Shown: piece by piece, positions 1 through 6,067 of the stretch
How the letters are laid out: every line of letters begins with the position of its first letter
Numbering within the stretch: position 1 is the stretch's first letter
NCBI GenBank assembly: GCA_039934875.1
Contig: JBDTLH010000021.1
Location: 1-16,491, forward strand
Source: JBDTLH01 sp039934875
GTDB lineage: Bacteria > Acidobacteriota > Terriglobia > Terriglobales > Acidobacteriaceae
Direction: 5' to 3'
Length of the DNA stretch: 16,491 bases
Translations under genes and position numbers: made by a program
Notes under the pieces: generated by a model
The model's database searches: none
The model's input: only the letters and a program-made list of their open reading frames with translations
Told to the model about the DNA's origin: nothing

Positions 1-2
1 AG

Positions 3-818
3 TCCCTATGCGGCCATGCGCACGCAGTCCAAATCTCCACCCCAACCGCCCCCAACGGCGACACCGACACATTAGTCTGGCGGACGCTCTATGAGCGCCG
101 CATGAAACAACTGAAGACCTGCGCAAGCTCGGTTTATCTGGAAGGCTTGAACCGCATCAGGATTTCAAGCAAGAGCGTGCCGTCGCTCGCCGCGGTCAAC
201 GCGCAACTGCTGCCGCTCACCGGATGGCAGGCGGTGGAAGTGGGCGGATTTCTTCCGGCCAAAGAATTTTTCCAGGCGCTCGCGCAACGCAAATTCCCCA
301 CCGTGGTGCGGGTACGCAAGCTGGAAGAGCTCGAATACACGCCCGAGCCGGACATCTTTCATGACGTCTTCGGCCACGTTCCGCTGCACGCCGATGAGGC
401 CTTCGCGGCCTTCCTCCAGCGCTTCGGCGAAATCGCCGCCTGCGCCCACACGGAACTCGAGCGCGAGCGCATGACCCGGCTCTTCTGGTTCACCGTGGAG
501 TTCGGCTTGATACGCGAGAACGGCAAGCTCAAGGTTTACGGCAGCGGCCTCATCAGCTCGCAGGCAGAGTGCGAACATGCGCTGGGCGACGATTGTCTGC
601 GCCGTCGATTTGATCTGGTCGATGTCATGCAGCAGCCCTTCCGCCACGACGAGATGCAAGCCGTGCTCTTCGTGATCAATTCGCACTGGGAGCTGTTCGA
701 GGCGGTAGAGACGGCGGCCAGGATGCTGGCATCGGGTGAGTTGGATAAACCATTGCAGCAGAGCACGCCGGAGAGAGTTATCGCTGGTCTTCCGCCCGGT
801 AATGAACGAAGATCATGA
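3..818 (+). CDS. phhA: Aromatic amino acid hydroxylase (phenylalanine 4-monooxygenase type), 5' end cut off
   Basis: Biopterin-dependent, non-haem iron hydroxylase; most likely converts phenylalanine to tyrosine in the cytoplasm. The reading frame is open from the window edge, and residues coded at 72-101 (LVWRTLYERR) already match the family, so the ATG at 102 is internal and the true start lies upstream. The iron site is visible: His codons at 360 and 375 in the EPDIFHDVFGHVP motif, and the Glu codon at 498 in FTVEFGLI, the 2-His-1-carboxylate triad. The downstream YGSGLISSQAE segment is also typical. No regulatory ACT domain can be judged because the N-terminus is missing. The next gene starts 61 bp downstream on the same strand. 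Tryptophan or tyrosine hydroxylase activity cannot be excluded from sequence alone, but bacterial members are usually phenylalanine-specific. Confidence 0.93.
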   Translation, partial: SLCGHAHAVQISTPTAPNGDTDTLVWRTLYERRMKQLKTCASSVYLEGLNRIRISSKSVPSLAAVNAQLLPLTGWQAVEVGGFLPAKEFFQALAQRKFPTVVRVRKLEELEYTPEPDIFHDVFGHVPLHADEAFAAFLQRFGEIAACAHTELERERMTRLFWFTVEFGLIRENGKLKVYGSGLISSQAECEHALGDDCLRRRFDLVDVMQQPFRHDEMQAVLFVINSHWELFEAVETAARMLASGELDKPLQQSTPERVIAGLPPGNERRS

Positions 819-879
819 TGATGATGAATCGTGACTAAAATCAACAACGAATTGCCGGCGGAACGGTAGGAGGCGGCCC

Positions 880-1488
880 GTGTACTTCTCCGCATCAGAG
901 TGGTTCGCCCTCGCGATCAGCGCCAGCTTCGCGGCGGGGCTCAATGTCTATGCCACCGTCGCGACCATGGGACTGCTGGCACGCAGCGGCGTCTTGCAAC
1001 TGCCTCCGGCATTGGCTTCAATCGGAAACTGGTGGGTCATCGGCGCGGCGCTCGCTCTCTTCGCGCTGGAATTTGTCGCCGACAAGATACCCGTCTTCGA
1101 TTTGCTCTGGAATGCGCTGCACACCTTCGTGCGCATTCCCATCGCGGCGCTGATCGCCTATGGGGCCACGCAGCGGCTCAGTCCTCAGGCGCAGATATTG
1201 GCCGCGGTGCTGGGCGGACTGGTGGCGCTGATCGCCCACAGCGGCAAACTCGCGGCCAGGTCGGTCGTGACTCCGTCTCCCGAGCCGGTCTCGAACGCCG
1301 CGCTTAGCCTAGGCGAAGATGTGGGGGCGATTGGATTGACCTGGTTCGCCACCCACCATCCGTTCATCGCCGCGGGCGTGACCGGGGCGGCCGTCATCAC
1401 GCTGATCTTTGCCGTGCACTGGCTGGTGCGCGGAGTGCGCCGCTTCTTCTCTAGCGCCGATCAGGCCATTCATCGGGTCGAGGCGTGA
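880..1488 (+). CDS. DUF4126 family membrane protein
   Basis: A 202-residue integral membrane protein of unknown function resembling the DUF4126 family. It is hydrophobic, with about five candidate membrane segments near residues 8-28, 47-66, 80-98, 104-122 and 158-182, and a basic C-terminal tail (VRGVRRFF). The GTG start at 880 is chosen because TAGGAGG at 867-873 sits 6 bases upstream, and the protein begins directly with its first hydrophobic segment. The conserved GLNVYATVATMGL near the N-terminus and SLGEDVGAIGLTWFA near residue 145 support the family call. It lies between the hydroxylase and ribBA with short gaps (61 and 25 bp), so cotranscription is possible. No catalytic motif is visible. 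Confidence 0.8.
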   Translation: MYFSASEWFALAISASFAAGLNVYATVATMGLLARSGVLQLPPALASIGNWWVIGAALALFALEFVADKIPVFDLLWNALHTFVRIPIAALIAYGATQRLSPQAQILAAVLGGLVALIAHSGKLAARSVVTPSPEPVSNAALSLGEDVGAIGLTWFATHHPFIAAGVTGAAVITLIFAVHWLVRGVRRFFSSADQAIHRVEA

Positions 1489-1513
1489 GACAATTTTCTG
1501 TGGCGCCGATGCT

Positions 1514-2710
1514 ATGAACTCCAGGACTCCATTCGCCGATATCGAGAGCGCAATCATCGCCATTCGCGAAGGGCGCATGATTGTCGTCGTCGATGATGAA
1601 GACCGGGAAAACGAAGGCGACCTGACGATCGCGGCCGAGTTCGCTACTTCTGACGTCATCAACTTCATGGCGAAGCACGGGCGCGGGCTCATCTGCCTCG
1701 CCCTTACCGAAGAGCGGCTGGATTATCTGCGTCTGGGCCCCATGACCGCGCGCAATACCTCTCCCTACGGCACTGCATTTACTGAAAGCATCGAGGCGCG
1801 CGAGGGAGTGACCACCGGCATCTCAGCGGCGGACCGCGCGCGAACGGTACAGGTGGCGATCTCGCCCACCACAAAACCCAGTGATCTGGTCCGCCCGGGG
1901 CACATGTTTCCCCTGCGCGCGCGCAAAGGCGGAGTGCTGGTGCGCGCCGGCCAAACCGAGGCGTCGGTTGATCTGGCGCGGCTCGCCGGCCTGGTCCCCG
2001 CCGGCGTGATCTGCGAGATCATGAAAGACGACGGCTCCATGGCCCGCGTCCCCGACCTGATCGGCTTTTGCGCAGCTCATGGGCTGCTCATGGTGACGGT
2101 CGCGGACCTGATCCGCTATCGCATGAAGCATGAGCGCTATGTGCATCGCGTCGCCGAGGCGATGGTGCCCACGCCCTATGGCGAGTTCCGCATGATCGCC
2201 TATGAAAGCGAAATGTCCGGAGCCGGCGAGACCCACGTCGCGCTGCTCAAGGGCGAAATCGAAGGCACCGACGACCCGGTGCTGGTGCGCATGCACTCGC
2301 ATTGCCTGCTGGGCGATGTCTTCGGCGCCAGCCTCTGCGATTGCCGGGCTACCGTCGAACAATCCCTGCGTATGATCGCGCAAGAGGGGCGCGGCGCGCT
2401 GATCTATCTGCACTCCACTTCAAAAGGTTTTGAGGTGGATAAATCAGGCGCCACTCCGCAACTCCACTTTCATCATGAAGTGCGCGCCACCGCGGCAACT
2501 CCCGAGCTGCAGCGGCGCACCCAGCGTCAGATCGGCATTGGCGCGCAAATCCTCAGCGACCTCAATCTCAAGCGCCTCCGCCTGCTGACCAACCATCCCC
2601 GCCGCGTCGCCGGGCTGGAGGGATTCGGCATCGAGATTGTGGAGCAAGTGCCGATAGAGATCAGCGCAGGTGCAGTGATAAGCGGTGAACGATCAGGGAC
2701 TAGCGACTAG
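1514..2710 (+). CDS. ribBA: RibB-RibA fusion: DHBP synthase with a divergent GTP cyclohydrolase II domain
   Basis: A 398-residue protein of riboflavin synthesis. Residues 1 to about 205 are 3,4-dihydroxy-2-butanone-4-phosphate synthase: the acidic loop DDEDRENEGDL (27-37), the TAFTESIEAREGVTTGIS segment and RPGHMFPLRA are intact. Residues from about 210 on are GTP cyclohydrolase II-like, with the three zinc cysteines at 264, 275 and 277 (same 11/2 spacing as E. coli RibA). The RQEGR-x-IGL motif expected after Tyr298 is replaced by HSTSKGFEVDK, no counterpart of E. coli Tyr105 is seen, and Asp126 is replaced, although an Arg matching Arg128 remains in TQRQIGIGAQIL. RibB activity is therefore likely and RibA activity doubtful. 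ATG 1514 is preferred because the frame further upstream only overlaps the previous gene; no clear ribosome site is seen. The last residues are coded by a 7-bp tandem repeat. Confidence 0.92.
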   Translation: MNSRTPFADIESAIIAIREGRMIVVVDDEDRENEGDLTIAAEFATSDVINFMAKHGRGLICLALTEERLDYLRLGPMTARNTSPYGTAFTESIEAREGVTTGISAADRARTVQVAISPTTKPSDLVRPGHMFPLRARKGGVLVRAGQTEASVDLARLAGLVPAGVICEIMKDDGSMARVPDLIGFCAAHGLLMVTVADLIRYRMKHERYVHRVAEAMVPTPYGEFRMIAYESEMSGAGETHVALLKGEIEGTDDPVLVRMHSHCLLGDVFGASLCDCRATVEQSLRMIAQEGRGALIYLHSTSKGFEVDKSGATPQLHFHHEVRATAATPELQRRTQRQIGIGAQILSDLNLKRLRLLTNHPRRVAGLEGFGIEIVEQVPIEISAGAVISGERSGTSD

Positions 2711-2781
2711 CGACTAGCGACTAGTGACTGGCGACTGGCGACTAGTGACTGGCGACTGGAAGCTAGTGACCAGCGGCGAGT
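2698..2781. repeat. 7-bp tandem repeat (GACTAGC / GACTGGC / GACTAGT)
   Basis: About eleven contiguous heptamers run from 2698: three GACTAGC, then GACTAGT, two GACTGGC, GACTAGT, GACTGGC, GACTGGA and two more decayed units. The ribBA stop codon (TAG, 2708-2710) is inside the second unit, and the array fills most of the gap to fumC, ending just before its ribosome site. Seven is not a multiple of three, so a change in copy number upstream of the stop would alter the RibBA C-terminus. A shorter related run (GTGACTGCTGAGTGCTGACT) lies near 11383-11403. Confidence 0.85.
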
Positions 2782-2800
2782 GAATTACAGGAGCTGAAAC

Positions 2801-4207
2801 GTGAGTGAGAAACACACCACTGCGGCAGTCCGCATCGAATCCGACAGCATGGGAACAATCGACGTCCCCGCTGACCACTACTGGGGCGCGCAGACCGAGC
2901 GCTCGCTGCACCATTTTGCCATCGGCGAAGACGTCATGCCGCGTGAGCTGGTGCGCGCCTTTGCCGTGCTCAAGAAGGCGGCGGCCCTGGTAAATCAAGA
3001 TCTGGGCAAGCTGCCCAAAGAGAAGGCCGATCTCATTGTCCGTGCCGCCGACGAGGTCATCGCAGGCAAGCTGGCTGCGGAATTTCCCCTCCGCATCTGG
3101 CAGACCGGGTCCGGCACCCAGACCAACATGAACGTGAATGAGGTGATCTCCAACCGCGCCATCGAACTCGCGGGCGGAGAGATGGGCAGCAAGAAACCCA
3201 TTCATCCCAATGACGATGTGAATATGTCGCAATCGTCGAACGATACCTTCCCCACCGCGATGTATATCGCGGCGGCGAGTGTGGTAAAGCAACAATTGAT
3301 GCCCGCAGTCGAGCGCCTGCATGACGCGATTGCCGCGAAGGCGAAGCAGTTCGAAAATGTGGTAAAGATAGGGCGCACCCATCTGCAGGATGCGACCCCG
3401 CTGACCCTGGGGCAGGAGATGGGTGGATGGGCCAGCCTGCTCCAGCGCGATCTCGACCGCATCCAATCGACCCTCGGCGGCCTCTATGAGTTGGCAATCG
3501 GAGGCACCGCCGTCGGCACCGGATTGAATGCGCATCCCGAATTTGCCCAGCGGGCGGCGGCGAAGATCGCGGAATTGACCAGCCTGCCCTTCCGCTCGCA
3601 TCCCAACAAATTCGCCGCGCTCTCCGCGCATGATGAGCTGGTCTTCGCCAGCGGCGCGCTTGAGACGCTCGCGGTGTCTCTAATGAAGATCGCGAATGAC
3701 GTCCGCTGGCTGGCATCGGGGCCGCGCTGCGGGCTGGGCGAACTGGTTCTGCCGGAAAACGAGCCGGGCAGCTCCATCATGCCCGGTAAAGTCAATCCCA
3801 CGCAGAGCGAGGCGATGACCATGGTCGCGGTGCAGGTGCACGGCAACCACGCCGCGATTGCCTTCGCCGGCAGCCAGGGCAACTTCGAATTGAACGTCTT
3901 CAAGCCGGTGATGATCTACAACTTCATGCATTCGGTGCGGCTGTTGACTGACACCTGCCACATGTTTGTGGAATTTTGCGTGCAGGGCATGGAAGTCAAC
4001 CTGCCCCGCATCAACCATTACGTCGAGCGCAGCCTGATGCTGGTGACCGCGCTCAATCAGCACATCGGATACGACAAAGCCGCAAAGCTCGCTAAGACCG
4101 CGCATACCGATAATCTCTCGTTGCGCGAAGCCAACCGCAAGCTGGGATACCTCACCGAAGAAGAATTCGAACGCTTGCTCAGGCCGGAGAACATGACCCG
4201 GCCATAA
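2801..4207 (+). CDS. fumC: Fumarate hydratase class II
   Basis: Class II, iron-independent fumarase of the TCA cycle (fumarate plus water to L-malate), a cytoplasmic homotetramer in the family. At 468 residues it is full length. Visible hallmarks: GSGTQTNMNVNEV (about residues 103-115), SSNDTFPT, GRTHLQDATPLTLGQE (about 188-203, with the active-site His) and the superfamily signature GSSIMPGKVNP (about 324-334). These favour fumarase over aspartase or argininosuccinate lyase; aspartase is the closest alternative but the overall match is to FumC. The GTG start at 2801 follows ACAGGAG at 2787-2793 with 7 bases of spacing. The gene lies behind a 7-bp repeat array and is followed by a 158-bp spacer with an inverted repeat. 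Confidence 0.95.
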   Translation: MSEKHTTAAVRIESDSMGTIDVPADHYWGAQTERSLHHFAIGEDVMPRELVRAFAVLKKAAALVNQDLGKLPKEKADLIVRAADEVIAGKLAAEFPLRIWQTGSGTQTNMNVNEVISNRAIELAGGEMGSKKPIHPNDDVNMSQSSNDTFPTAMYIAAASVVKQQLMPAVERLHDAIAAKAKQFENVVKIGRTHLQDATPLTLGQEMGGWASLLQRDLDRIQSTLGGLYELAIGGTAVGTGLNAHPEFAQRAAAKIAELTSLPFRSHPNKFAALSAHDELVFASGALETLAVSLMKIANDVRWLASGPRCGLGELVLPENEPGSSIMPGKVNPTQSEAMTMVAVQVHGNHAAIAFAGSQGNFELNVFKPVMIYNFMHSVRLLTDTCHMFVEFCVQGMEVNLPRINHYVERSLMLVTALNQHIGYDKAAKLAKTAHTDNLSLREANRKLGYLTEEEFERLLRPENMTRP

Positions 4208-4212
4208 GCGAC

Positions 4213-4344
4213 AAAAGCAACCACAGAGGACACTAAGGAATGCACGAAGGTACACGGAGAAATAAAATTGTCTTTCCTGTTTTCCCGGTTCCCGTTCCTC
4301 TTTGTGCCCTTCGTGGGACCTTCGTGTCCTTTGTGGTTGCTTTT
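4213..4344. repeat. Head-to-head inverted repeat between fumC and ypdA
   Basis: The left arm AAAAGCAACCACAGAGGACAC (4213-4233) and right arm (4324-4344) are reverse complements at 20 of 21 positions. Further matches to the motif CACGAAGG lie inside on both sides (4243-4250; reverse complement around 4309-4324). The 90-bp centre makes a simple terminator unlikely; it looks like two opposed copies of a dispersed CACAAAGGACACGAAGG-type repeat. It could still fold in RNA and separate fumC from ypdA. Confidence 0.75.
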
Positions 4345-4365
4345 AGCCGCTAGAATCGAAACATT

Positions 4366-5358
4366 ATGTTCGACGTACTGGTGATCGGCGCGGGACCCAC
4401 GGGCATGGCGTGTGCCATCGAGGCGCAGCGCGCGGGTCTGCGCTCGCTGCTGGTGGATAAAGGCTGTCTGGTCAATTCGCTCTTTCACTATCCCGCGAAC
4501 ATGACCTTCTTCACCACGCCGGAATTACTCGAGATCGGCGATATCCCGTTTTCCAGCCCCAATACCAAACCAACGCGCGCTGAAGCCCTCGAATATTACC
4601 GCAAAGTTGCCGAAAAATACGCGCTCGATATTCGGCAGTATCAAAACGTCGAATCCGTCGCAGGCAGCGACGGAGAGTTCCGTGTCCACGCCGTTGACCA
4701 GCATGGGCGCCCCCACGTGTATGAGGCGCGCAAGCTGGTTATAGCTACAGGCTATTATGATCTGCCCAACTATATGCATGTCCCCGGCGAAGATTTACCC
4801 AAAGTTGCGCACTACTATCACGAGCCGCATCCTTACTATGACCGCGAGGTGCTGGTCATCGGAGGCAAGAATTCGGCGGCCATCGCGGCGCTCGAATTGT
4901 GGCGGCATGGGGCCAAGGTAACGCTCGTCCATCGCGGCCCGGCGCTGCATCGGCATGTGAAATATTGGATACTGCCCGACATCGAAAACCGTATCAAACA
5001 CGGCGAAATCCGCGCCTACATGAGTACTAGTGTGCGCGAAATCCGGCTCGATTCCGCGCTCCTTGACACTCCAGACGGAGAGCGCGAGATCGCCAACGAC
5101 TTCGTCTTCGCGCTCACCGGATACCATCCTGACTTCGCGCTGCTCGAATCGCTCGGCGTGCGAATCACGGAAAATTGCAGCCGCCCCGAGCACGATCCGC
5201 AGACGCTGGAGAGCAATGTTAAAGGAATCTATCTCGCCGGCGTCATCCTTGCCGGAAAACGCACCAATGAAATTTTCATCGAAAACGGCCGCTTCCACGG
5301 GCGCATGATTGCCGCGGATCTAGCGCGCAAGCTGGCGCCGGCCGTCGTCAATCCATAG
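4366..5358 (+). CDS. ypdA: YpdA family bacillithiol disulfide reductase-like flavoprotein
   Basis: A 330-residue FAD/NAD(P)H oxidoreductase of the YpdA (Bdr) family, which reduces oxidised bacillithiol in thiol redox balance. The N-terminal FAD-binding fold begins LVIGAGPTGMA (residues 5-15). The family-specific CLVNSLFHYPANMTFFTTPE follows at 34-53; ATGYYDLP lies near 127-134; the second nucleotide-binding motif VIGGKNSAAIAALE spans about 164-177; and GVILAGKRTNEIFIENGRFHG near the C-terminus is typical. The redox Cys of S. aureus YpdA (GGGPCG) is Thr12 here, while Cys16 and Cys34 are present. There is no thioredoxin-reductase CxxC. The ATG at 4366 puts the glycine-rich motif right at the start; no strong ribosome site precedes it. 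A bacillithiol role presumes that the organism makes this thiol. Confidence 0.87.
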   Translation: MFDVLVIGAGPTGMACAIEAQRAGLRSLLVDKGCLVNSLFHYPANMTFFTTPELLEIGDIPFSSPNTKPTRAEALEYYRKVAEKYALDIRQYQNVESVAGSDGEFRVHAVDQHGRPHVYEARKLVIATGYYDLPNYMHVPGEDLPKVAHYYHEPHPYYDREVLVIGGKNSAAIAALELWRHGAKVTLVHRGPALHRHVKYWILPDIENRIKHGEIRAYMSTSVREIRLDSALLDTPDGEREIANDFVFALTGYHPDFALLESLGVRITENCSRPEHDPQTLESNVKGIYLAGVILAGKRTNEIFIENGRFHGRMIAADLARKLAPAVVNP

Positions 5359-5509
5359 CCAATCTTGCGTTTGTCCGCTCTCCCGCCACGAATACGAAAT
5401 AAGTCCCCAGCCCCGCCAGCATCGCCACCCTTGCCTTCCCTCCATGCTCTCTTCCTCGCCTCGGTGGCTGCTTTTTCCTCGCGTCGGTTGCTCCTGTCAT
5501 ACTTTACCC

Positions 5510-5626
5510 ATGCGGCCCAGCGAACAATTCGACCGTCGCCAGGCCATCGTGGGAATGGCGGCCCTGTTTGCCGCCCTCGCCCTTCCCCCCGGTTCCCCCA
5601 CAGAAACTCCCAACAGGAGAAACTCC
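5510..5626 (+). other. Possible in-frame Tat-like leader ahead of the NIPSNAP gene
   Basis: From an ATG at 5510 the frame continues without a stop into the NIPSNAP gene. It reads MRPSEQFDRRQAIVGMAAL, then FAALALPPG, that is, a twin-arginine pair followed by a hydrophobic stretch and a small-residue region, as in Tat signal peptides. No ribosome site precedes 5510, whereas a good one precedes the internal ATG at 5627. The leader may be a real alternative N-terminus, a remnant, or chance. Apart from this, 5359-5509 shows only a C-rich low-complexity stretch. Confidence 0.3.
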
Positions 5627-5974
5627 ATGACCATCACCTGCTTCATCCGCTATCAAATCGATCCCTTCCAGCGCGACGCCTTCAAGAAATACGCTGAGAA
5701 CTGGGGACGCATTATCCCCCGCTGCGGCGGCCACCTCCTCGCCTACTTCCTCCCCTACGAAGGCACCAACGATATCGGATGGGGCCTGATCTCCTTCGCC
5801 AGCCTCGCCGCCTATGAAGCCTACAAAGCGCGCCTCCGGACCGACCCCGAAGCCCGCGAAAATTTCGCCTTCGCCCAATCCAAGCGCTTCATCCTCCGCG
5901 AAGAACGCAACTTCGTCGAAGTCGTGGACGCCACCTTCAACCTCCCATCCACCCTCGCCGCCCCCGCGCAATGA
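5627..5974 (+). CDS. NIPSNAP family protein
   Basis: A 115-residue protein of the NIPSNAP family (dimeric alpha+beta barrel fold); the biochemical role is unknown. Recognisable features are the opening strand TITCFIRYQIDPFQRDAFKKY, the aromatic-rich Y-F-LPYEGTNDIGWGLISF centre, and the SLAAYEAYKARLRTDPEA helix with a later FILREERNFVEVV strand, all typical of the family. ATG 5627 is chosen because AGGAG at 5615-5619 lies 7 bases upstream and the domain begins at once. The frame is also open upstream to 5444, including a Tat-like leader from 5510, so a longer exported form is possible but less likely. It is the last + strand gene before the convergent peptidase gene. Confidence 0.85.
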   Translation: MTITCFIRYQIDPFQRDAFKKYAENWGRIIPRCGGHLLAYFLPYEGTNDIGWGLISFASLAAYEAYKARLRTDPEARENFAFAQSKRFILREERNFVEVVDATFNLPSTLAAPAQ

Positions 5975-5975
5975 C

Positions 5976-6019
5976 CACGCAGTACCCAATCACGCAATAC
6001 GCAACGTCCACGCAATACG
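5976..6019. repeat. Short direct repeats CACGCAATACG
   Basis: CACGCAATACG occurs at 5991-6001 and 6009-6019, with a variant CACGCAGTAC at 5976-5985. These fill the spacer between two convergent genes. No function can be assigned. Confidence 0.6.
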
Positions 6020-6022
6020 AAC

Positions 6023-6060
6023 GGAGCGCCCATCGTCCGCCAGCAACACCTTAGCGCTCC
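6023..6060. terminator. Inverted repeat between convergent genes, weak terminator candidate
   Basis: GGAGCGC (6023-6029) and GCGCTCC (6054-6060) are perfect complements across a 24-base loop, placed between the stop codons of the NIPSNAP gene and the S9 peptidase gene. There is no T run, and the loop is long, so only position and symmetry support a bidirectional terminator. Confidence 0.25.
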
Positions 6061-6067
6061 TGTCGCA

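Noticed and set aside
1409..1513. N-terminal extension of RibBA from an ATG at 1409
   Set aside because: It overlaps the DUF4126 gene in another frame, and the RibB domain begins just after the ATG at 1514.
2714..3631. 305-codon open frame on the minus strand
   Set aside because: It lies wholly antisense to fumC plus the repeat array, matches no family, and its C-terminal residues come from the 7-bp repeat.
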